The notes under the pieces: generated by a model
Seen by the model: the letters and a program-made list of their open reading frames with translations, nothing else
What the model was told of the DNA's origin: nothing
Database searches by the model: none
Translations under genes and position numbers: made by a program
Source: Arthrinium phaeospermum
Lineage: Eukaryota; Ascomycota; Sordariomycetes; Amphisphaeriales; Apiosporaceae
Assembly (NCBI GenBank): GCA_006503535.1
Contig: QYRS01000013.1
Coordinates: 1,550,001 to 1,614,000 of the forward strand
DNA: 64,000 nucleotides
Reading direction: 5' to 3'
Shown here: one piece after another, positions 46,710 through 55,711 of the stretch
How the letters are laid out: each line of letters opens with the position of its first letter
Position numbering within the stretch: position 1 is the first letter of the stretch

Positions 46710-46760
46710 GCAAGGGGGTGTTAATAAGGGGGGGGACTTTATTTTTAAAGGGGACCTCCG
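46710..46760 (-). repeat. Right terminal inverted repeat
   Basis: Ends GGGGACCTCCG, the inverse of the left end, with a run of eight G. Followed by TA at 46761-46762. Confidence 0.8.
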
Positions 46761-46762
46761 TA

Positions 46763-47650
46763 TTTTTATTTATTTGTTTCTGTTTCTGTTTTTGTTTGTC
46801 AGCAATGTTCTTGTTCTCGCAGCTTACCACCTTCCCTGGTTTCTCGGGCCGTTCACGAACGTTCGTCCCAGTTCAATTACACCCCCGTATCTACTGTACA
46901 ATAAATGAAGTAGGCAATGTAAGTAAAGTAGGTAGTAAACCCAATCAATGTATGCAACCGAAACAACGACAAGTGGTAAAAGTGAGTACCTCTCCCAGAA
47001 CCTCTCCAGTTGGCTTACAGTATCGAAAAAGTGAGACAAGACAACGTGACAAGCTGCTACAGACCTCTGTCTCCTGCCCGCGTAATTAAGCGTGTACCGA
47101 ACTTTCTTGTACGCTCGAAACATGTACCTACCAGGAGGCTTGATGGGGATGGGCCAAAATGAATGGACCGTTGCGCCAGGTGGACACCCGGGAAGTTTCA
47201 AGGGTCTGTGCATCTCATCACTTTCTCGACTCTTTAATCAGTCGCCTCATCTCTCCTCGACCCCCCGAAGAAACCCCTGCGCACAATGTTTGATATTTGG
47301 TTTTGAAGAGAGTCCCCCTATTCACCTCTCTGCCCTTCTCGAGAGCAGGTCAACTTACGATCCCCCGAGTCATGGGGCTCGATAGATTCACTGTAAACTA
47401 GGACGGATGCGGCAGGTTGTCATCAAGACTGAATAAGGATCAAGACTGAATAAGGATTTGTGGGTTGCTAGGAGCCGAGTAGATATCGGCGAGCAGCCGA
47501 TGAAACAATGTCATCATGGATGGGTCTGTAGAAGGCGTGTGGATGACGATATAGTAGTATTGCCCTGCGCGCGTAGAATTTGCTGAAACAGCTCAACTAT
47601 TGGTACAGTACGTATGTAGCAAGCAGCCCTCCCGGGGCCCACGGCCGGTA
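46763..47650. other. Intergenic, nothing recognised
   Basis: About 890 bp between the transposon and the stop of the next gene. Contains a small tandem duplication of aagactgaataaggat near 47426-47458. No gene. Confidence 0.55.
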
Positions 47651-48709
47651 CTACGCTGGGGTAGCGTTGCCCTGTTCTTTGCCCTTCGCCGTCTCCGTAA
47701 CCTCCTCCGTAACAGGCACGCCAGAGAGGACGACCAGCCAGAGCGTCTTCGCGCCCCAGTCGAGCGTGACGATGCTCTCCGCGGCGCCGACCTCCACATC
47801 GGCGATCCACCCGCCCAGGGCCGCCATCTGCGCCTGGGCGCCGCCCTTCCTGTGCTCGCGGGCGAGGTCCGCCAGGTGGCCGGGCGGCAGTCCGACCGCC
47901 TCGGCCAGCTCCGCCGAGTCGAGCAGCCGCGCGTCGAGCCCGCGGCCGTGGAACCACTTGCCGTTGGCCGCCGTCACGTAGGCCGCCGCCCGCTCGCGCG
48001 GCGTCTTGGGCTTCGCGGCGATGCTGCCCATCAAGGCCATGGGCAGCGTGACGGCCGCCCCCACAATGCGCAGCGCCGCGCCGACCGGCAACGTGATGGA
48101 GCCGCCGATGGCGCCCACGCTCGCCGCGATATAGTTGCCCTTCTTGGCCTGGTCGCTGACGTCGCGGCGGATCTGCTTGGCCTGCGCCACCGTTTCTTTG
48201 CTGTACCGCTTCGGCAGGTCGCTGATCTTGCGGCCCATATCCGCGGCGTGCTGGACAGCCTGGTCGCCCACCTTGGCGGTCAGGAAAGCATTGGTGGTCT
48301 TCACAAATGACTCCCACGTGTTTTGAGGTATCCCATAGCCCAGGAGCGATGGCGGGTATGCCTGTAGAAAGGGGGCTGCTTTGTCCGGAGAAGATTGCGG
48401 TATAGCGATGGGCCGCTGACCGCCTGGAGGGGTTGGTGGACTGTATGACGGTGGCAACGCGTCGCCCGTGGGGAAATTGAAAGGCTCCGATGGTGTAGGT
48501 CCCGTAGGACCCTGGACTCCACTATATGCACGAGGAAGTTCCGCAGCGCCCGAAGAGGGTTGAGCCGAAGAGGGTTGAGCCGAAGAGGGTTGAGCCGAAG
48601 AGGATGCGCCCACTCGGTCGCCGGCTGATGAAGGTCCGGCAATGGCCTCGTAAGCCGGCAAGGTCTCCTCGGCCGCCTCCGCTTCTTTCGATCTCGTGCT
48701 GGGTGCCAT
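47651..48709 (-). CDS. Uncharacterised protein with PY motifs and a long hydrophobic segment
   Basis: Single exon, 352 aa, ATG at 48707-48709. I do not recognise a named family. Residues 1-130 are Pro/Ser-rich and probably disordered, with a three-fold five-residue repeat SSAQP (about 37-53), an LPAY motif (17-20) and a PPSY motif (86-89). LPxY and PPxY are ligands for WW domains, such as those of the Rsp5 ubiquitin ligase. Residues about 145-190 form a charged amphipathic helix. Residues about 192-232 are hydrophobic with few charges (YIAASVGAIGG, TLPMALMGSIAA), long enough for a membrane hairpin. A C-terminal mixed region (GKWFHGRGLDARLLDSAELA, LDWGAKTLWLVVLSG) follows. Strong GC3 bias supports coding. 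The domain order suggests a membrane-associated adaptor, which is inference. Confidence 0.75.
   Translation of the reverse strand: MAPSTRSKEAEAAEETLPAYEAIAGPSSAGDRVGASSSAQPSSAQPSSAQPSSGAAELPRAYSGVQGPTGPTPSEPFNFPTGDALPPSYSPPTPPGGQRPIAIPQSSPDKAAPFLQAYPPSLLGYGIPQNTWESFVKTTNAFLTAKVGDQAVQHAADMGRKISDLPKRYSKETVAQAKQIRRDVSDQAKKGNYIAASVGAIGGSITLPVGAALRIVGAAVTLPMALMGSIAAKPKTPRERAAAYVTAANGKWFHGRGLDARLLDSAELAEAVGLPPGHLADLAREHRKGGAQAQMAALGGWIADVEVGAAESIVTLDWGAKTLWLVVLSGVPVTEEVTETAKGKEQGNATPA
48551..48605 (-). repeat. 15-bp tandem repeat, three to four copies
   Basis: The unit cgaagagggttgagc repeats head to tail and encodes the SSAQP repeats of the protein above. In-frame length variation between isolates would be expected. 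Confidence 0.9.
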
Positions 48710-49192
48710 TGTAGAGATGAAACAGGGTACTGATGACTACCCAGATGAACTGTAGGGTCAAGTCCTAGATCTTTCGTAAAGGAGATATGGCGCGAGCTCT
48801 GCATATATCGTCGTGGTATTTCACTGCTTATCATATGTAAGCACGCGGCGTAGCAGGTGGTTGGTGGCTGAGCCGAGCTGAGCCTAGCTGAGCCCCCGTA
48901 GGATGACACTAACGAGATGGTCGCACTGGGTCTCAAGGGATGCAGCTTTGCTGACGACCAATTGCATGGTGTAGTTCAGGTTGCAGTACAAGTACTTTAT
49001 CACAATGCAGTGATTGCGAGTTCTGGTTCTTGGCCATGCAAGGATCGGTTGGACTTCTGCAGACGCCGCACGGCAAGAAAAGTGGCATTGGATTACGGTT
49101 TTATTATTCATTTTACCATTGATACAGAGCAGCAACGACTTGTTCCCAATAATATACAATTACTTGTCCCAGACGCGACAACATCGCGGTTC
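48710..49192. other. Short intergenic region
   Basis: About 480 bp between two minus-strand genes; presumably the promoter of the 352-aa protein. Contains a short GAGCC/GCTGA repeat near 48870-48896. Nothing else seen. Confidence 0.55.
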
Positions 49193-49531
49193 TCAATTGT
49201 GGTTCCCTGGCATCAGTTTGTCAATGGCCCTCTTGATCTTGGACCCGGACTTGGTAGCGCTGGTCTGCGACGACTCCTGTTGGTGTATCATTAGCCCGCT
49301 GTATTAGCCATCACCAAACTTGGGGGAGTATCAAGGTCCCCCGGGAGGACTTACTGATGCTCGCCTCTCGACGCCCTGCATGAACTCTCGGTCAGCGACA
49401 ATGGCCTCGTCAGGCAGGCCACGTTTCGCAGCCGCCTCGCGTTCGTGCTGCTCTTGTTCGACATGATGCAACCCGTCATGGGCGGCCTTGATGGCGGGGT
49501 CTGGGAGACCGTGGCTATCTGGAGACGACAT
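49193..49531 (-). CDS. Small hydrophilic orphan protein
   Basis: Exons 49355-49531 and 49193-49276 (78-bp intron, donor GTAAGT, acceptor CAACAG) give 86 aa. The first exon starts MSSPDSHGLPDPAIKAAHDG and is Glu/His/Arg-rich; GLPDPAI and GLPDEAIV form a weak internal repeat (about 8-14 and 38-45). Exon 2 ends KIKRAIDKLMPGNHN with a basic amphipathic stretch. No signal peptide or membrane segment. I do not recognise a family. Splice sites are canonical and the spliced product is more plausible than reading through the donor, which ends eight codons later. Likely a cytosolic or nuclear small protein. Confidence 0.65.
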
Positions 49532-50775
49532 GGTCTACTGTGTGGGAAGCTTTCTTATCTGATAGAACAAATTGTTTGACTTGGTAGGTAATATATCACT
49601 TAGGTAAAACAGTCATGAAGAGTGTGTAAAAACATGGCGTACTGCACGCGACTATATACCAGATGGGGCCCTTCGAAAAGGACCTACTCGGCTATTCCCA
49701 TAGTCCTCCTACGTCAATTTAATTTGGCTTTGGATCGTGAGTAATGGTATCGCCGTGATCTGATGTTCCAATTCGTCGATGGCGTGAACTAACTGCTCAT
49801 CCAGACGTCATGTGGTGCTGATCCCGTTGGAGTCTTGGAGAAGGTCGAGAGGAGATGGCAACAAACAACCCGATTGTTGAGAGAAGGCCGACCGAGTCCA
49901 GGCCTATGACTATGCACAGAAGCGGTAGATGTAGAGATGTACCAGCTGACTGCTTATCAACCAGCGTTACAGCTCATGTCTCTGCAATATCAATTGGTGC
50001 GCCGAGTGCAATCACCTCATCAAGACGTGACAGGGGAGCCAATGAAGGTTCTAGCCATTTTAATGCCGTGATATCAGGTCTGAGGTATGTAGCTATCTCA
50101 ACTAGCCAAGTGCGTGGTGGTCGACATGATGCTGCTCGTCCCGTTGGACAAAATCGAGGCAAGTTCCTACCAGAACAGGTCGTTGATATGCACATCTGCA
50201 AAGGCCATGTTCCAATTCGAAAGTTGTCTGCGAGTCTGAAAAGCTGGCTTCCCGGTGGCAACTTTGCATGTATTGGAGCAGGTTTCCGAATTCCCGTCAT
50301 ACAACGTCGGTATCGGAGTACAACCAGGAAACGCTCGTGAGGTTATCATAAGATATCAGGAGCCCTCCACACTCCATACCTACGACTACCAGCACCTTAC
50401 CTACATGTACTTAGCCTTTTGATAATTGCGGGGGAGCCTTGACCATCTGCTAGATCATCGAGGTGCCAAGCGACGGCTAGTGCTGATAGTGGAGCTCAGC
50501 CACACGGAGGATCTGCCGGAGTTAACTCCTTGACGACTCAAGCCACTTGAGACCGATTGAGCAGTCTCCGATAGATGGCTAAATCGAGCCATCAAATTGA
50601 ACAGCGAGACAGTTTCGCGACCACGTCGATGATAAGTCGACCATCAACTTCTTCCGCACAGCATGTCGGCCCCTAGACGATTATAATTTATTCTCCCACT
50701 ATCATTCACGTCAAACACCTCTTCAAGTGTCGACCGCGCAATTACGACCTCGCTGGCTCGAGGTAGCTAGCTGTT
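49532..50775. other. Divergent intergenic region, one ambiguous open frame
   Basis: About 1.24 kb between the orphan (-) and the glutaminyl-cyclase-like gene (+). A 108-codon minus-strand frame at 49974-50300 and an overlapping plus-strand frame at 49855-50340 are present; neither resembles a known family, and they exclude each other. Not called as genes. Confidence 0.5.
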
Positions 50776-51894
50776 ATGCGCCTGTCGCGCCCATCCCCGA
50801 GGGGGCGCCTGCCTTTCTTGCTGGTCCTCCAACTCCTCTTCGCATGCGCCGTTGCCTACCAGACGCTCTCTGACGACTTCCTGCGAAACCTGACACTGGC
50901 CGAATCCGACTTCGACATCCACAACCAAGACGGCCTTCTTGCGCCCATCCTGATACCCCGAGTTCCTGGAACGCCCGGCCAGGCCAAGACGCAGCAGCAC
51001 TTTGTCAACTTCTTTCGCAAAGAGTTACCAGACTGGAACCTGTTATGGCAGAACTCGACAGGAACGACGCCGGTGACTGGCAACAAGCAGATCCCCTTCT
51101 CGAACCTGATTGTTCGCAAAGAACCACCATGGACGAAACCAGGGCAGGCCAACTACTTGACGTTGGTGGCGCATTACGACAGCAAGTACAAGCCGGAGGG
51201 CTTTATCGGCGCCATCGATAGTGCCGTGCCCTGCGCTATTCTCATGCACATTGCGAGATTCGTGGACAAGTACATGAAGCAGATGCACCAGGAAATGGTG
51301 GCTCTCGGCGAGTTGGGAGGCACGGTGCCAATGGATATGGGGCTGCAGATACTCTTGCTCGATGGAGAAGAGGCTTTCGGCCCGGAATGGACGTCGACCG
51401 ATTCTCTCTACGGATCCAGGTCTCTCGCCGAGGAGTGGGAGCACACGATGAACCCGGCTCTGTCGAACTACCGCGACCCCTTGAGCCAAATCAGCATTTT
51501 CGTGCTGCTGGATCTCTTGGGGTCCGCAAACCCCCGGATCCCGTCCTATTTCCTCCCCACGCACTGGGCCTACAAGAACATGGCGAGTGTCGAAGAACGA
51601 ATGCGGAAGCTGGGTCTTCTCGAGACGAAGCCAGCACGGCCATTCCTCTACGAGGCGGGCAAAGTGCCCGATCAGTTCAGCAAAAGCTTCGTCGGGGACG
51701 ACCACGAACCGTTCATGAAACGTGGCGTTCCCATCTTGCATCTCATTCCCTCGAGATTTCCCGATGAGTGGCATACTCTCCAAGATGACGGCGAGCATCT
51801 AGACATGCCAACGGTGAGGGATTGGTGCAAGATAGTAACGGCTTTTACGTTGGAATGGTTAGATATGATGGAAATAGTGCCAGAGCAGCCATGA
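50776..51894 (+). CDS. Glutaminyl-peptide cyclotransferase-like M28 protein, secreted
   Basis: Single exon, 372 aa. The N-terminus RPFLLVLQL-like segment (12-27, LPFLLVLQLLFACAVA) is a signal peptide or anchor. The metal site of glutaminyl cyclases is complete: VAHYDSKY (His133, Asp135), GAIDSAVPCA with Asp148, LLLDGEEAFGPEW with Glu198/Glu199, LLDLLGSANP with Asp246, and DEWHTLQDD with His333. DGEEAF plus FLLPTHW-like context and WHTLxDD are characteristic of QPCT rather than of aminopeptidases. The enzyme would convert N-terminal Gln/Glu of secreted proteins to pyroglutamate, in the secretory pathway. Not spliced; adjacent genes are unrelated. Confidence 0.9.
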   Translation: MRLSRPSPRGRLPFLLVLQLLFACAVAYQTLSDDFLRNLTLAESDFDIHNQDGLLAPILIPRVPGTPGQAKTQQHFVNFFRKELPDWNLLWQNSTGTTPVTGNKQIPFSNLIVRKEPPWTKPGQANYLTLVAHYDSKYKPEGFIGAIDSAVPCAILMHIARFVDKYMKQMHQEMVALGELGGTVPMDMGLQILLLDGEEAFGPEWTSTDSLYGSRSLAEEWEHTMNPALSNYRDPLSQISIFVLLDLLGSANPRIPSYFLPTHWAYKNMASVEERMRKLGLLETKPARPFLYEAGKVPDQFSKSFVGDDHEPFMKRGVPILHLIPSRFPDEWHTLQDDGEHLDMPTVRDWCKIVTAFTLEWLDMMEIVPEQP

Positions 51895-51980
51895 GCTGGC
51901 CGTGTTTTTATGTTGCTCTACCTTTGATATGATACCATGAAATTCTAGTTCCACCAACAAGTCATCTGATCTTATTCCTG

Positions 51981-52286
51981 CTAGTTGATCAAGTCCTCTT
52001 TGACCTGAACTTGGAGACGAAGCTTGGTGTTTTCATCGTAATGTTTATCGAGGTCGGCGGTTTTCTGCTCGATCTGGGCGTTTCTCTCTGCCAGCTGCCC
52101 TTCAAGTTGGCCAATCCGATCTGTGTAACGCCGAAACTTCTCCTCTACCAAGACTTGCAGGCTACTGTCATGCGAAAAGGCCCTGTCTGCCTTCAGCCTT
52201 GCATTCTCATTCCGCAGCTGTTGAATGAGTCTAGCTTGGTTGGCACTGATGGCTTGCTGGAGGTGGTGAGGTAATCTGGGATCCAT
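51981..52286 (-). CDS. Small coiled-coil protein
   Basis: Single exon, 101 aa, starting MDPRLPHHLQQAISANQARL. Almost the whole product is predicted alpha-helical with heptad-like spacing of Leu/Ile/Val (LIQQLRNENARLKAD, IGQLEGQLAERNAQIEQ, TKLRLQVQVKEDLI). Charge-rich and without Cys, signal peptide or membrane segment. No family recognised; it could be a subunit or adaptor that dimerises through a coiled coil. Convergent with the QPCT-like gene, 86 bp from its stop. It might have further 5' exons. Confidence 0.6.
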   Translation of the reverse strand: MDPRLPHHLQQAISANQARLIQQLRNENARLKADRAFSHDSSLQVLVEEKFRRYTDRIGQLEGQLAERNAQIEQKTADLDKHYDENTKLRLQVQVKEDLIN

Positions 52287-52906
52287 CGGGCTTCGTTCTG
52301 AGCGCTGGCTAGAATGAGGAGAGGGGTAGTTGGTGACTGCTTATACCTTTCAATGCAGAAAGAGGAAAAGAGGAAGGGCGACAGATTTTTGTGATGTTTT
52401 CTATAATTCTCGCGGGAATTCTGCAGAAAGCTGGCCGGAGTTGCAGGTGTTTCAAACCAAACATAATTCAGTTCACAGCCTTCGCAGAAAGGGCCATACC
52501 CCATACCTGACAACTTGATCAGACTGAGCTTTTGCGAAGCATTGAATACAGTGAGGTACTGCTTGCAAAGTCAGATAAGATACAGAAGAGCTGCATTCAA
52601 TGACTTTCACCCCTCTCTCAATCAGTAATGTGCAAAAAGGTCTATAAACAAAAGCCTCCCCATCTATGTCAACCTTCAACACCAACCCCTCGTGCTTATG
52701 GTACAACGCCATAACCATACACACGAACAACAAGCAACCTGTTCCGACGACTGAAGCTACATGCCCGATACCTCTTTGCAATAATCCACTGCTGTAAGTG
52801 ATCTACCCAACCACATAATTATAATGAGCGGCCCTCTGCTGCTTGCTATCTCAGTCTTTGCTAGACCATTTGACACTGACTCATCATCCTAGACCACATC
52901 GCAAAC
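52287..52906. other. Divergent promoter region, nothing else seen
   Basis: About 620 bp between the divergent coiled-coil gene and the 189-aa orphan. No gene or RNA recognised. Confidence 0.55.
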
Positions 52907-53476
52907 ATGGTCAGGACGCAGTTTCCCGATCATGCCAATGGCCTAAACCTCATGATTGACGACAACGGCTTCTTCTTCGAGCGACCCAAGGAGGCCAGGT
53001 GGAAGGGTACCCTACTCAAGAACCGGCGCGACGAATATGCGATCGTGGCCGCAGTTAAGACGGCCTATTCTGATGAGGAGTACAAGTGCATGCAGCCATG
53101 GAACAAGTTCACCGAGTGCTTCGTCCAGCTGTTCAAGCTATCGATGGAGAGAAAGGACGAGTGGGCCATGTGCAAGACGGAGCGCGATTTCTGGCTCGCC
53201 ATCAGACAGTCGCTGGACTGGGCCCAGAACACCCAGGTGGATGTCGATGTCCTCATGAAGGCGGTTGACCTCCTCGTCGACGGACGCCGCCGCTTCCTTC
53301 GAGAGTCACAAGATCTTCCCAAGGGATCATTCCTGAGCGCCTGGGTTCAGGGTTGGATCGAGGCGATCGACAACCCGGAGCTGCTGAAGAAGAAGGAGCA
53401 GATGAGAGGCGAGGCTCTGGACGCGAAGCAGGAAGGCACGAGCGAGACCTCCGACACCGAGATGAAGGACGTCTGA
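52907..53476 (+). CDS. Uncharacterised 189-aa protein
   Basis: Single exon starting MVRTQFPDHANGLNLMIDDN (ATG in ACATGGTC context). The product is helical and hydrophilic, with conserved-looking aromatic patches (GFFFERPKEARWKGTLLK, WNKFTECFVQLFKLS, DFWLAIRQSLDWAQ, SFLSAWVQGWIEAIDN) and an acidic Ser/Thr-rich tail ETSDTEMKDV. No signal peptide, membrane segment or known motif. The codon usage (C/G in third positions) fits a genuine gene. I do not recognise the family; the aromatic pattern suggests a small folded helical domain. Confidence 0.7.
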   Translation: MVRTQFPDHANGLNLMIDDNGFFFERPKEARWKGTLLKNRRDEYAIVAAVKTAYSDEEYKCMQPWNKFTECFVQLFKLSMERKDEWAMCKTERDFWLAIRQSLDWAQNTQVDVDVLMKAVDLLVDGRRRFLRESQDLPKGSFLSAWVQGWIEAIDNPELLKKKEQMRGEALDAKQEGTSETSDTEMKDV

Positions 53477-55711
53477 ACTGTTAAGTCTCCCAAAGACGAG
53501 CAGAAGGATGGGTAAGTGAACATAATGCATGATTCGCAAGTGCGCCTTGCTAACGGGTTCAGGGAGTCAAGAATGGCCATTGATTAACGGGACAAGCACG
53601 AAGCCTCAAGGCATGCCCAATCAAGGGCAAATCATACCATCCTACTCAGAACAGACCAAGGCGTCAAACCGATGTGAGCTTCCGAAACGGTGCTGGAAAC
53701 CATGCGCGTGCTTGGGCGCGACCTGGATAGTGATGGGTGTATAATAATACAGAACCGTCTCATAGACGATGGATATCATGAAAAGAAGTCACCTGCGCAT
53801 GTAGCACATTTGAAAAATGTAGACCGTATGTGTTGGAGACATCGACCAGTTATGTTTATTTCCCCCCCTTTGCCCATTCCACATTTTTCAGTACGATTCA
53901 TCAGATAGAAGACCATGAAAATCTTCAGAAAGAGCAAAAGATTGAGCAGTGCCTCTAGAAAGCAAGCAGAAGGGTTATCTGGGGCGGTGCGTTGTATGGC
54001 TAGTACGTTGTCCAATACAGCAAATAACCCGTTGCAGTAATTCCAATTTTTCGCCAAGTGCGCCAGCCTGGCCCAACTGGAGTCACGCAAGTGTTGGGAA
54101 TTTGCTTGTTGTTAAGGCTTTTGACTACTTGCAAAGTCCTCTGTAAGTAGTAGGTCTTGAGGGCGTTGACAAGTGAAGTTACTTGTGTGTTATGTTTACT
54201 CGTTCGAAAGGTCTCCAACCAAAAAGCCAGCCAGATATCTTCAAAATATCAAGGCAAAAGAAAGCAAAATAGCAAAAAAACGTGATAGGTCTAGAAAGCA
54301 GAGCATGATTACTAACTAAAGTCAGAGCACGTCCCAGGAAGCTCGGCGGCGGTGCGGTTTGTGGTTAGCAGGTTGCCCATTACTCGCAGATTTGATTCGG
54401 ATTCGAACTCAGGTCCTCTCTCCGATATCAATGAACGAACAACGTGGGTGCAGTAGATTCTTACAGCGTTGCTCGGTACCACCCAAGCCCTGCTCGAAAG
54501 TACCGCGGTTGTTGGAGATTTGTCTGTTGTTTGGATTTATGACTACCTCCACAGTATCCCATGAGCCCAGCTACTCATACAGTACCATTGACGGGGGGCA
54601 GTCCATGCTGTACGACAAACTGTTGCATTGCACGAGTGAAGTAATTGGTTGTCTTCGTCGGCCGTCACTGCCATTGCTATCTGATATCTTCAGTTTGTCT
54701 AGTAGCCCAGCTTCTGCGCTTTGCTCTGAGTATCTCCCATACACCAAGCAATTTCAATTCTATTTTCCTCGGGCGTAGCAACTAATCTGATAAATTCCAG
54801 GTAATAATTCTTAACTACTTCTTTTAGAAATATTACGAACTCTTTCCTTGTTTTTCCAGTTGTCCTCTCCTCTCTGCAGTCGCACTACCTTGACGCATCC
54901 CCCCCTTAAATCTAGTTCGATGCCGTCTTCACACAATCGCCCATAGATCGAACCCCCTGCGTATCGTGTTGATAATTATGAACAGTTCATGGGATTCCTG
55001 CTTTAGACAAACTATGAACGATGATGGGTACATTGGAGTTCTGGCCCTCCAGGAATAGCTGAGAAGCCAGTGTATTCTCCTGTTGTTTATCGAGTATCCT
55101 GATACTAGAAGTTACCTGTAAGGCCAGAGGCGATTCTTTCCGACTGCGAGATTGAGCATGAAACAAAGACACATGAGCAGCTAACGGACATACCAAGGAT
55201 TATACAACGAACCGAAATAAAATACATGTAGGCATGCTGCTGGTCTAATTACTGGCTATTCCACCGTCAACTTTCTAACTGTCAACACCATGTATAAAAG
55301 CTCTCAGACCCTCTAGAAGCCATTTTCCTGCTTAAATCATGCCCATTCCTTCAGAAAGGGAAGGGAAGGTGAAGCTCACTATAAAATGGCAAGTGGCCGT
55401 GATAGATGTGGTTAGCCCCTTTGCATACTATATACAAGAAATGATAAGAGAGGTTGCATACCCCACGTCACGGGGCCATACTCTGCAACCAATAAACGCT
55501 CGAGGGGGTAAATGCCGAGCGTTGAATTACCCCAGTGTTATGCATAGTCCGTGAGGAGAAGTTCCACCAGCCGGAATCTGGGGTAATTAAGCCGGGGTAG
55601 GAGCATAGAAATATGCCCGATCCGCACATCGACTTTCTTCCGTCTTGAACTAATTTTTGCTTTGGTTTGATCCAAGTCGTTGATACACTGGAAGAGTAAC
55701 GGCAGGCTACA
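53477..55711. other. Gene-poor 2.2-kb intergenic region with a weak diverged repeat
   Basis: No convincing gene. Two segments, about 54085-54145 and 54483-54545, share a diverged pattern (tgttgg, atttg, tgttgtt, tgactac), roughly two thirds alike by eye, in the same orientation. Open frames here are short and unrelated. A T-loop-like string at 54392 lacks a pairing stem. Longer minus-strand frames at 54987-55196 and 55468-55779 show no family resemblance. Confidence 0.5.

Larger units (their letters stand above)
45080..46760. mobile_element. RIP-degraded DNA transposon, Tc1/mariner-pogo (Fot1-like) type
   Basis: A 1,681-bp element with terminal inverted repeats. The left end reads CGGAGGTCCCTTTTAAAAGT and the reverse complement of the right end CGGAGGTCCCCTTTAAAAAT; both continue AAAGTCCCCCCCC. 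TIR similarity holds for about 45-50 bp. The element is flanked by TA on both sides (45078-45079 and 46761-46762), as expected for TA target-site duplication. The interior is extremely AT-rich, lacks CpA/TpG and has no open frame, so it is RIP-mutated. Length fits a one-gene transposon of about 1.7-1.9 kb such as fungal Fot1/pogo elements, but no transposase motif is legible, so superfamily is inferred from ends and size only. Confidence 0.8.

Noticed and set aside
49974..50300. 108-codon minus-strand frame with regular-looking composition
   Set aside because: No family resemblance, conflicts with an opposite-strand frame of similar length, and has no supporting splice or promoter signals.
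54385..54410. T-loop-like string (GATTCGAACTC) suggesting a minus-strand tRNA
   Set aside because: The flanking bases do not form the five-base-pair T stem and no anticodon or acceptor arm can be drawn.
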